A program made the translations under genes and the position numbers. Under the pieces are notes generated by a model. The model ran no database searches. It was given only the letters and a program-made list of their open reading frames with translations, and was not told the DNA's origin. From Paenibacillus humicola (GTDB lineage Bacteria; Bacillota; Bacilli; Paenibacillales; Paenibacillaceae), in NCBI RefSeq assembly GCF_028826105.1, contig NZ_JAQGPL010000001.1, positions 5,711,501 through 5,775,500 of the forward strand: a stretch of DNA of 64,000 nucleotides, written 5' to 3'. This document shows, one piece after another, positions 48,695 to 55,830 of this stretch. Each line of letters opens with the position of its first letter. The first letter of the stretch is position 1.

Positions 48695-49603
48695 ATGCCC
48701 GATACCCATCGGCTGGAAGCGTTGGGAGCGTTTCTGAGGTCCAAACGGGCTTCGATCAAGCCTCAATCGGTCGGTCTGCCCGCAGGCGCCCGGCGCCGGA
48801 CGCCGGGGCTGCGCCGCGAAGAGATCGCCCAGCTGGCGGGCGTCAGCGCCACATGGTATACCTGGCTCGAGCAGGGGCGGGACATCAACGTGTCCGCGCA
48901 GGTGCTCGACGCCATCGCCGGCGCGCTGCGGCTGACGAAGGACGAGCGCGATTATATGGCCGCGCTCGCGCTCGGAAACGGACAAGGCATCGGCGCGGAT
49001 CCGGCCGCCGCGGAGGACGGGCCGGAGATCGCTCCGTCGCTGCGCCGCGTGCTGCGCGAGCTGCGCAGCTGTCCGACGATCCTATCGGACCGCAGATGCC
49101 ATATCGTCGGCTGGAACCGGGCGGCGGCCCACGTCTTCGTCGATTTCGACCGGATTCCGTTCGCGGAGCGGAATCTGATCCGCCTTTTGTTCACCCGCAA
49201 GGAGCTGCGCAGCCTGGCCGTGAACTGGGAGCATTTTGTCGAGGGATTCCTTGCGATCTTCCGCACTTATTACGGCCAATACGTCGGTGATGAGTGGTAC
49301 GACCGGTTCATACGGGAGATGTCCGGACTGCACCCCGAGTTCCAAACGCTGTGGCAGCGCAGCCGGGTGAGCCGCGCCCCGGAGGTAACGGTTGAGTTCC
49401 GTCACTCGCGCGCGGGTAAAATGCTGTTCGAGCTCACCTCGTTCCAGGTGCACGGCAGCACCGACCTGCGGTGCAGCGTCTATTCGCCGGTGGAAGGCTC
49501 GGGAACGGAGAGCAAGCTAATCCGGCTAATGGAACCGGACGGCGACTCGGAGAAAATGCAGCCTGCGAGGGAAAGCGAAATGAATTTCACCCCCGGACAT
49601 TAA
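48695..49603 (+). CDS. XRE family regulator with MmyB-like ligand domain
   Basis: A 302-residue regulator. The HTH lies at about 15-85 (LGAFLRSKRASIKPQSVGLPAGARRRTPGLRREEIAQLAGVSATWYTWLEQGRDINVS), followed by the MmyB-like PAS-type domain (about 110-285: CPTILSDRRCHIVGWNRAAAHVF, MSGLHPEFQTLWQRSRVSRAPEVTVEFRHSRAGKMLFELTSFQV) that can bind fatty-acid-like ligands. Divergent from fabF, it is well placed to couple fabF expression to lipid status. GGAGAG precedes the ATG. Its terminator is at 49695. Confidence 0.9.
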   Translation: MPDTHRLEALGAFLRSKRASIKPQSVGLPAGARRRTPGLRREEIAQLAGVSATWYTWLEQGRDINVSAQVLDAIAGALRLTKDERDYMAALALGNGQGIGADPAAAEDGPEIAPSLRRVLRELRSCPTILSDRRCHIVGWNRAAAHVFVDFDRIPFAERNLIRLLFTRKELRSLAVNWEHFVEGFLAIFRTYYGQYVGDEWYDRFIREMSGLHPEFQTLWQRSRVSRAPEVTVEFRHSRAGKMLFELTSFQVHGSTDLRCSVYSPVEGSGTESKLIRLMEPDGDSEKMQPARESEMNFTPGH

Positions 49604-49694
49604 ATAGCGCGGAATTAAAATCGCGGGCAATGTCGGCATTTACAGCCGAATTAAGGAAAGCCGTTCTTCGCAATACTCGTTCGATCCTTAAGAA

Positions 49695-49724
49695 AAATCC
49701 CTTCCTTCGCGAAGGGATTTTTTT
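49695..49724 (+). terminator. Terminator after MmyB-type regulator
   Basis: AAATCCCTTC (49695-49704) pairs with GAAGGGATTT (49711-49720), 10 bp with a six-base loop, continuing into a T-run. The remaining 49604-49850 shows no gene. Confidence 0.88.
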
Positions 49725-49848
49725 ATGCTGGCTACTGCACAAAAGATCGCCATTAGGTACGGCGTTTCGAGCTCACCTTCTCCAATTCCATCAACAGAGT
49801 GCCGCGCGGCTGAGCAGCTTACTTTATAGGCCGAGTAATATAATTAAA

Positions 49849-49885
49849 ATATTACCTTGACTGACACAGTAATATGCCGTACACT
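49849..49885 (+). promoter_or_regulatory. Promoter and operator of the padR operon
   Basis: TTGACT (49857-49862), a 17-base spacer and TACACT (49880-49885) form a sigma-A promoter 20 bp before the padR start. ATATTAC (49849-49855) and GTAATAT (49869-49875) are an inverted repeat spanning the -35, suited to autorepression by PadR. Confidence 0.7.
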
Positions 49886-49904
49886 ACAAATGCGGGGTGA
49901 TGAT

Positions 49905-50234
49905 ATGAGCGAGAACAAAATTACATCCGACCTGCTGCGCGGACATACCGATACGATGATATTGCGGCTCTTATCCGAAGCGGACCGCTACGGCTACGAA
50001 ATCGTCAAGCTGATCGCCGAGCGCTCGGGCGGGGAGTATGAATTAAAGGAAGCCACGATGTACTCCAGCGTCCGACGGCTTGAGGCTGACGGGGATATCG
50101 AGTGGTATTGGGGAGACGAATCGCAGGGCGGACGGCGTAAATATTTTCGGATTACCGACAAGGGCAAGGCGGTTTACGAACGCAACAAAAGCAACTGGGA
50201 GTACGCCAAACGCGTGCTTGAAAATTTATTATAA
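49905..50234 (+). CDS. PadR family transcriptional regulator
   Basis: A 109-residue PadR repressor (MSENKITSDLLRGHTDTMILRLLSEADRYGYEIVKLIAERSGGEYELKEATMYSSVRRLEADG, then the wing GGRRKYFRITDKGK). GGGG lies eight bases before the ATG. In Bacillota such genes usually precede a membrane or HAAS-domain protein they regulate; here the following gene carries an N-terminal domain of that kind plus pentapeptide repeats, 15 bp downstream. Confidence 0.9.
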   Translation: MSENKITSDLLRGHTDTMILRLLSEADRYGYEIVKLIAERSGGEYELKEATMYSSVRRLEADGDIEWYWGDESQGGRRKYFRITDKGKAVYERNKSNWEYAKRVLENLL

Positions 50235-50248
50235 GGAGCGCTTATGGT

Positions 50249-51115
50249 ATGAACGAGAAATTGGCGAACTATTTGAACGGCGTTTTCGCACCTTACGACG
50301 GGGTAAAGAGCGTCATCGAATTAAAGGACGACCTGCTGACCGATTTGCAGGAGCGGTTCCGCGAACTCAAAGCCGAGGGCAAGGACGACGAAACCGCGTT
50401 TGAGATGACCATTGACAGCATCGGCGACATTGAGCAAACCGTGCTGGAGGTGGCCGACCTCTCCCGTTCGCTGGAGCGGCAGGTGCTGACAAACCTCAGC
50501 TCGAGCAACCTGACAGCGAGCGATTTTGCGGGCGTGACCGCGCATAAAGGAAAATTTTCGGCGAGCACGCTGCGGGGATCCGACTTCTCGGGAGCCGACT
50601 TGACGGGCAGCACCATTGCGAGCAGCGATGTTCGCGAAGCCAATTTCGACCATGCCAATCTGACGGACTGCACGCTGTCGGCCAATGACCTTCGGGATTC
50701 GAGCTTCAACCGGTCGATTCTGGTACGTACCGACTTCAACAAGTCGTGGCTGGCCGGTGCAAAATTTACCGAAGCCAAACTGACCGGCGTCAAGCTGACT
50801 ATGACCGACCTTACAAAAACAACGTTTGACCGCTGCAGCTTTACCGGCGTGGATTTCAAATATTCCGACCTGCGGGGAATGCGTTTTGACGAGCAGACCT
50901 TCATCGGCGTCAATTTTGAGAAGTCGGCGCTGAACGAAGCTTCTTTCAAAAGTGCGATACTGAAAGATACTTCGTTCCATCCCGGGTTTACGCTGACCAA
51001 GAAATATTACCGTGCCATCAAAACCGTCCGCTTCGACGGCGCGATGATGGATAAGCTGACCTATGCCGCCCTTAAAGGCATGGATGCCGATTTGTCCAAG
51101 GTTACGGTGATATAA
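50249..51115 (+). CDS. HAAS-like domain fused to pentapeptide repeats
   Basis: A 288-residue protein. Residues 1-80 resemble the HAAS/permease-prefix helical domain found behind PadR (NEKLANYLNGVFAPYDGVKSVIELKDDLLTDLQERFRELKAEGKDDETAFEMTIDSIGDIE). Residues about 85-255 are pentapeptide repeats of the A(D/N)LxX type (SDFSGADLTGS, ANFDHANLTDC, AKFTEAKLTGV), which form a right-handed quadrilateral helix. The role is unknown; some such proteins mimic DNA and protect gyrase, but nothing here proves that. It is cotranscribed with padR. Confidence 0.85.
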   Translation: MNEKLANYLNGVFAPYDGVKSVIELKDDLLTDLQERFRELKAEGKDDETAFEMTIDSIGDIEQTVLEVADLSRSLERQVLTNLSSSNLTASDFAGVTAHKGKFSASTLRGSDFSGADLTGSTIASSDVREANFDHANLTDCTLSANDLRDSSFNRSILVRTDFNKSWLAGAKFTEAKLTGVKLTMTDLTKTTFDRCSFTGVDFKYSDLRGMRFDEQTFIGVNFEKSALNEASFKSAILKDTSFHPGFTLTKKYYRAIKTVRFDGAMMDKLTYAALKGMDADLSKVTVI

Positions 51116-51175
51116 GGGGCGCATTGGATACGCAGTACAGTACAGGTCCATTCCAGTGAAAGGCGGCCGGCATAA

Positions 51176-51307
51176 GCCTTCAAGCGGCTTTTAGTTCTTA
51201 AAAGCATCGATTTCCAGGTGGAGGAGGGCGGTATTTTTACCCTGCTCGGCTCCAGGCAGCGCGGGCAAGACAACGGTGGTCAAAATTCTTGAAGCAAGAG
51301 AGGGGTA
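51176..51307 (+). pseudogene. N-terminal relic of an ABC transporter ATPase
   Basis: The reading begins AFKRLLVLKSIDFQVEEGGIFTLLGS in one frame, then continues AGKTTVVKILEAREG in the next, i.e. the beta strand and Walker A (GS..GAGKTT) of a DrrA/daunorubicin-type ATPase split by a frameshift. It stops at TAA (51307) just before the serine hydrolase gene. The remainder of the ATPase has been lost. PadR-regulated loci often carry such ABC genes, so this was probably part of the padR operon. Confidence 0.75.
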
Positions 51308-51311
51308 ACTC

Positions 51312-52556
51312 ATGAAAAAGAGTGCAGCGGAACTAAGCAACGGCGGTTTCTCCGAAGCGGGGCTCAGCAGAATGCGGGACGTGCTGACGCGGCATGTCAT
51401 GTCCGGGAAGATTCCCGGGCTCGTCGCTTTGGTCAGCCGGGGCGATGAGACGCACGTCGAAGCGATCGGCACGATGCGCCATGACGGCGGGGCGCCAATG
51501 CGCCGGGACACCATCTTCCGAATGGCCTCGACGTCCAAGCCGGTTACGATCGCGGCGGCGATGATCCTGCTCGACGAGTGCAGGCTGCGGCTGGATGACC
51601 TGGTGGAGACTTGGCTGCCGGAACTCGCCGACCGGCGGGTGCTGAAGCGGATCGACAGCCCGCTGGACGATATCGTGCCGGCGCGCCGGCCGATCACCGT
51701 AAGGGACCTGCTGACCTCTACGTTCGGGCTCGGCATGGATTTGACGTCGCTGGGAACTCCGATCATGAACGCGATTTTCGAGCAGGGGCTCACGCCCGAT
51801 CTGCCCGTGCCGATGCCGGGGCCGGATGAGTGGATGCGCCGCCTTGGCACGCTTCCGCTGATGCACCAGCCCGGAGAACGCTGGCAGTACCACATCAGCA
51901 GCGACCTGCTCGGCGTGCTTGTCGCCAGGGTCACGGGCCAGTCGTTTGAGACCTTCCTGCACGAACGCATCTTCGGCCCCCTGGGTATGAAGGACACCGG
52001 TTTCCACGTGCCCGCCGACAAGCTCGATCGGCTTCCGCCGCTCTACGCCCCCGACCCGCAGACCGGAGAGTTCAACGTGTGGGACGAGGCCAAGGGAGGG
52101 CGCTGCAGCCAGCCTCCGGCTTTTCAGGGCGGCGGGGGCGGACTTTGCTCCACAGTCGACGACTATCACGCCTACTTCCGGATGCTCCTGAATAGCGGGA
52201 TGCATGGGACCGAACGGATCCTGTCCCGGCCCGCCGTCCAGCTGATGACCACTAACCGTCTTACGCTCGAGCAGCAGGCCGCCCGAAACGCCATGGCCAG
52301 CAATAATGTCCATGTGTCATTCGGCCAAGGGCAGCACGGCGGCTGGGGCTTCGGGATGGCAGTTCGCACCTACCGCGGCGACTACGCGCCCATCGGCCAG
52401 TTCGGCTGGGACGGCGGATGCGGCACCTCGACCTATGCCGACCCGGACAACCGGCTTACGGGAATCCTCCTCACCCAGGTCGGGATGACCACTGCCGATT
52501 CGGCACGGGTAATCCACGACTTCTGGACCACGGTCTACCAAGCAATCGAAGACTGA
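51312..52556 (+). CDS. Serine hydrolase, class C beta-lactamase fold
   Basis: A 414-residue cytosolic serine hydrolase of the beta-lactamase/EstB family, without a signal peptide. The catalytic Ser-x-x-Lys is in RMASTSKPVTIAAA, the Tyr motif in WQYHISSDLLGVLVAR, and the third motif near QHGGWGFGM. Likely an esterase or peptide-cleaving hydrolase. RBS GAGGGG lies before the ATG, directly after the ABC relic, so it may once have been the padR operon's last gene. Confidence 0.88.
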   Translation: MKKSAAELSNGGFSEAGLSRMRDVLTRHVMSGKIPGLVALVSRGDETHVEAIGTMRHDGGAPMRRDTIFRMASTSKPVTIAAAMILLDECRLRLDDLVETWLPELADRRVLKRIDSPLDDIVPARRPITVRDLLTSTFGLGMDLTSLGTPIMNAIFEQGLTPDLPVPMPGPDEWMRRLGTLPLMHQPGERWQYHISSDLLGVLVARVTGQSFETFLHERIFGPLGMKDTGFHVPADKLDRLPPLYAPDPQTGEFNVWDEAKGGRCSQPPAFQGGGGGLCSTVDDYHAYFRMLLNSGMHGTERILSRPAVQLMTTNRLTLEQQAARNAMASNNVHVSFGQGQHGGWGFGMAVRTYRGDYAPIGQFGWDGGCGTSTYADPDNRLTGILLTQVGMTTADSARVIHDFWTTVYQAIED

Positions 52557-52602
52557 CACTGGGCCTGCTAAAATATAACCGTGCGGAATCTTTCATGCCT
52601 AT

Positions 52603-52641
52603 AAAAAACAGACCGATACCTATTACAAATCGGTCTGTTTT
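52603..52641. terminator. Bidirectional terminator after serine hydrolase
   Basis: AAAACAGACCGAT (52605-52617) and ATCGGTCTGTTTT (52629-52641) are exact complements, 13 bp with an 11-base loop. It serves both the serine hydrolase and the convergent ABC-2 permease. Confidence 0.9.
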
Positions 52642-52686
52642 CCTTTTTCGGGCTTCTTCTCACTATTTTTCTCAAGCCGCTCCGAA

Positions 52687-53493
52687 TCAGATCGGCAAAT
52701 CCCGTTTGCGGAACAGCGCGACGGCGAGGCCGAACGAGACGAGACCGATCGCCGCAAGCGCGATGAAGGACGCGGCCAAGTCCACGCGCCCGTTAATGAT
52801 TTCCCCCGGCTGGTACAAGGAGAAGATCGTGAGCCTGCGCATCCAGTCGATGCGTTCGCTGAGCTTCCCGAGCAGATCCAGGCTGAAAAACCCGAACGTG
52901 ATCAACCCGGAAATACCAAGCGCCTTCTTCTCGTCATTGGCCAGCGACGATACGAGGAACGAAATGCCGCCCACCGCGAAGAACAGCAAAAACGCGGCGG
53001 CGTTCATTTGAACGAACCGGGCCGTATCGAATTCGAAGCTGCGCAAAAACCAGGCTTTGCCGGCAAATCCGGCGGCGGTCGTAACGACCATGATCAGCAG
53101 CAGCCCCGTCGTCAAGACGACCGCCTGCGTGAACGCCACCTTCGCTCTCGTCGTAGGCGCGGACAGCAAATAAGCCATCGAGCCTTGGTCGATCAGTCTC
53201 GCCATCAGCTTCGTCGACAGCTGGACGCAGACGACCGCAAGAATCAGCACCAGAATGAGCCCGTAATACTCCCCCGAAATGAACGCTTCGGCGCTGTCGA
53301 AGCCGTTCAGTCCGAACGCTCTCCCCACGCCCTCCGGCATGGATTTCACCAGCTCGTCGAGCGCTTTCGTGTTTTGGGCCATACCGGGGTACAGCCAGAA
53401 CATAAGCAGGATATAGAACGCCGATCCGAACGCATAGCTCATGAATCCCTTCAGATTCACCTTCAGCATCTGCTTATACAAGGTCACGTTCAC
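52687..53493 (-). CDS. ABC-2 type transporter permease
   Basis: A 268-residue membrane protein with six helices: MNVTLYKQMLKVNLKGFMSYAFGSAFYILLMFWLYP, then an outer loop, then five more helices including LAVVCVQLSTKLMARLIDQGSM and VVLTTGLLLIMVVTTAAGFA. The GTG at 53493 overlaps the ATPase stop and has AAGGGGG seven bases upstream. With the ATPase it forms an exporter controlled by the divergent TetR protein; the substrate is unknown, but toxic compounds are likely. Confidence 0.9.
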   Translation of the reverse strand: MNVTLYKQMLKVNLKGFMSYAFGSAFYILLMFWLYPGMAQNTKALDELVKSMPEGVGRAFGLNGFDSAEAFISGEYYGLILVLILAVVCVQLSTKLMARLIDQGSMAYLLSAPTTRAKVAFTQAVVLTTGLLLIMVVTTAAGFAGKAWFLRSFEFDTARFVQMNAAAFLLFFAVGGISFLVSSLANDEKKALGISGLITFGFFSLDLLGKLSERIDWMRRLTIFSLYQPGEIINGRVDLAASFIALAAIGLVSFGLAVALFRKRDLPI

Positions 53494-54377
53494 CGGGAAG
53501 CCCCCTTCCGGTCGTAATAATTCATAAAGATGTCCTCCAGGTTTTGGGTGAACATATCGAGGTTCCGCACCTTGTATTTCGCCGTCTCTTCCACGAATCG
53601 GCCGTAATTGCCCTGAACGGCCACCCGCACCCGGTTCCCATCGTGCGATTCGATCGTCAACCCCGAATGCAGAAACGCGGCAGCCTCGGCTTCCTCCTCG
53701 AAGGTGACCTCGAACAGCTTCCGCTGCATCGTTTGCAGCTCGTGAATATCGTTCACGGCGATGAGGACGCCGTCCTTGATAATGGCGGCCCGGTCGCACG
53801 TCCGCTCGATTTCCGCAAAGCTGTGCGAGGACATCAGGAACGTTTTTCCGCGGGCTTTTTCCTCCAGCACGATTTCAATAAAAACCCGCTGCATCAGCGG
53901 ATCGAGCCCGGAGGTCGGTTCATCCAAGATGATCACTTCCGGGTCGTGCATGAACGCGGCCACGATGCCGACCTTCTGCTTCATGCCTTTGGACATTTTT
54001 CGAATCGGCGTGTTCACGTCGAACTGCAGCCGGTCGATCAAGCGGGCGCGCTTGGCGAAGTCTTTTACCCCCTGCATGCCGGCTATAAAATCGAGGAACG
54101 TTTTGCCCGTCATCCCTTCGATAAACGAAATTTCGCCCGGCAAGTATCCGATGTGCTTCTGGACCTTCCCCTGCTCCTTCCAGACATCCAGCCCCTTTAC
54201 CTTCACGCTTCCTTTATCCGGCTTCATAAAGCCCATGATATGCCGAATGGCGGTCGATTTGCCGGCGCCGTTCGGACCGAGAAATCCGAACACCTCGCCT
54301 GCCCGCACCGTAAACGAGACGTCGAAAATGCCCTTCCCGTTCGAAAACCGCTTTGTCAAGCCATCAACGGTTAACAT
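53490..54377 (-). CDS. ABC-2 exporter ATP-binding protein
   Basis: A 295-residue ATPase of the DrrA/BcrA type: Walker A FLGPNGAGKST, Q-loop QKHIGYLPGE, signature RKMSKGMKQKVGIVAAF, Walker B VIILDEPTSGLDPLMQ, H-loop TFLMSSHSFAEIE and a C-terminal regulatory extension. ATG at 54377 has GGAGGT seven bases upstream; longer in-frame reads run through AT-rich promoter DNA. Its promoter region carries one of the two identical TetR-type operators. Confidence 0.92.
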   Translation of the reverse strand: MLTVDGLTKRFSNGKGIFDVSFTVRAGEVFGFLGPNGAGKSTAIRHIMGFMKPDKGSVKVKGLDVWKEQGKVQKHIGYLPGEISFIEGMTGKTFLDFIAGMQGVKDFAKRARLIDRLQFDVNTPIRKMSKGMKQKVGIVAAFMHDPEVIILDEPTSGLDPLMQRVFIEIVLEEKARGKTFLMSSHSFAEIERTCDRAAIIKDGVLIAVNDIHELQTMQRKLFEVTFEEEAEAAAFLHSGLTIESHDGNRVRVAVQGNYGRFVEETAKYKVRNLDMFTQNLEDIFMNYYDRKGASR

Positions 54378-54395
54378 TCCCGCACCTCCATAAAA

Positions 54396-54493
54396 ATGAA
54401 ATATTAACGTAAAATATTTCATATCTGTTATGTTATACTGGAGCAAGAACGGCGTCAATGGTTTTATGAAATATTTATGCAGGAATATTTCAT
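54396..54493. promoter_or_regulatory. Twin TetR operators in ABC/TetR divergent region
   Basis: ATGAAATATT-N7-AATATTTCAT (54396-54422) and ATGAAATATT-N8-AATATTTCAT (54466-54493) have identical 10-base arms; they lie 70 bp apart, one before each divergent gene. This is the arrangement of TetR repressors that shut off both themselves and their exporter. Confidence 0.85.
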
Positions 54494-54520
54494 CAAATTT
54501 CGGAGTAAGGATGAACGGCA

Positions 54521-55114
54521 ATGAACGGATTCGAGAAAAGGGCGCAGGAAATCAAGGAGCGAATCATAGCCACCACGCTGGAAATGCTGAAGACAACGGG
54601 TCCCAAACGGATTCGGATTGCCGATATTTCCCAGGCGGCCGGCGTTTCGCAGGTGACGATTTACAACTATTTCGGCAGCAAGGAAGCGCTGATCCGCGAC
54701 ACCGTTAAAATGTTTGCGGAAAAAACCTTCCGCGATTTCGAGGCTTATATGAACGAGAAGCATTCGTTTAAGGAGAAGCTTGCGCATATCCTGGTTTTGG
54801 AGAAGGAATCGTATACGCAGTTCCCGCCCAGCCTCTTCAAGGAGCTGCTGAGCTCGGATCCCGAGCTCGCCTCCTACATCGACGAGCAGTACAAGCAGCA
54901 TACGATCCCGCTGAGCCTGCGGATTTTTCAGGAAGGGAAAGACAGCGGGGAAATTTCGGATGAAGTATCCGCCGAGAACGTTCTGGCGCTCATGCATATC
55001 TATATGAGCCAGTATGAAACGATTTTGGAAATGGCCCAGCAAAGCGGAGACATGGAGAAGTTTTTCGGCGGCATGGTGCACATGTTCTTCTATGGGCTGT
55101 GCGGGAAGCCGTGA
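54521..55114 (+). CDS. TetR family transcriptional regulator
   Basis: A 197-residue regulator with HTH RIRIADISQAAGVSQVTIYNYFGSKEALIRDTVKMF (about 30-65) and an all-helical effector domain. It is divergent from the ABC-2 exporter genes, with two identical operator palindromes in the 143-bp gap, so its target is nearly certain. TAAGGA lies twelve bases before the ATG. Confidence 0.93.
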   Translation: MNGFEKRAQEIKERIIATTLEMLKTTGPKRIRIADISQAAGVSQVTIYNYFGSKEALIRDTVKMFAEKTFRDFEAYMNEKHSFKEKLAHILVLEKESYTQFPPSLFKELLSSDPELASYIDEQYKQHTIPLSLRIFQEGKDSGEISDEVSAENVLALMHIYMSQYETILEMAQQSGDMEKFFGGMVHMFFYGLCGKP

Positions 55115-55145
55115 ATATATGGCCGTAAGGCCGGGAGGAAATTGC

Positions 55146-55178
55146 AAAAGAACGCCGGTCTCAGACCCGCGTTCTCGC
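55146..55178 (-). terminator. Hairpin between TetR and the 177-aa gene
   Basis: AGAACGC (55149-55155) and GCGTTCT (55169-55175) with inner GGTCT/AGACC pairing. On the minus strand it is followed by TTTTGC, so it mainly ends the 177-aa gene's transcript. Confidence 0.6.
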
Positions 55179-55222
55179 CTTGTTAATTCACGATCTCTTT
55201 CCGAAAATAATAATGGCTGCGG

Positions 55223-55756
55223 CTATAAATTTTCTTCCGCGGCTCGCTCGTTTAATTCGGCCAGCGTCCGGAGAATATGGTCGACGAGCTCCGGGATATC
55301 GCCCATCTGGTCTTCATTGATTTTGCGTCCGAAGCGCAGCTCTGCGGTATTCGAATACCCGCTGCGCTCTTCGCCGTAGACGAAGCTTAGCCGCTGAACA
55401 GGCGGGGTTTCGGGCTGCCAGATCCGCTGCAGCGTCTCCTGCACGGCCTCGCACTGCGCCGCGGCGTCCCTGACGTGCAGATGAAACCGGACAAGCAGCG
55501 TGCAGCCCGGCGTCTCATTCGGCGTCTCCAGGATTTCCGCGGCCAAGTCCTGCAGCGAAGCCTCCAGCCGGATTTCGCCGGTAACCGCCTTCTTGTCCGC
55601 CAGCCCGAACCGCAGGGCAAACGTCCGCGACATCACGGACATTTCGAGCCGGTCGGTCCGGTCGACGATATCGATCTGCCGGGACAGATTGTCCAGGTCG
55701 TAGAGCTGATTTTCGAAGGCGACCTTCAAATTTTCAAAAATCGTCGGGTCGAACAT
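55223..55756 (-). CDS. Hypothetical 177-aa protein
   Basis: A soluble protein without signal or membrane segments. It starts with a helical region (NLKVAFENQLYDLDNLSRQIDIVDRTDRLEM), has a central mixed alpha/beta part (VRFHLHVRDAAAQCEAVQETLQRIW) and an acidic C-terminal helix (ELVDHILRTLAELNERAAEEN). I cannot name a family. It sits between the TetR gene and the ABC exporter, 74 bp after the exporter stop on the same strand, so it may be cotranscribed with it. Confidence 0.7.
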   Translation of the reverse strand: MFDPTIFENLKVAFENQLYDLDNLSRQIDIVDRTDRLEMSVMSRTFALRFGLADKKAVTGEIRLEASLQDLAAEILETPNETPGCTLLVRFHLHVRDAAAQCEAVQETLQRIWQPETPPVQRLSFVYGEERSGYSNTAELRFGRKINEDQMGDIPELVDHILRTLAELNERAAEENL

Positions 55757-55830
55757 CGCAGTTGGCCTCGCTTTCCGATTTCAAAAACCGTCAGAACTTA
55801 TCATACCCGTCCGGCTCGCGCAGGTCCACC

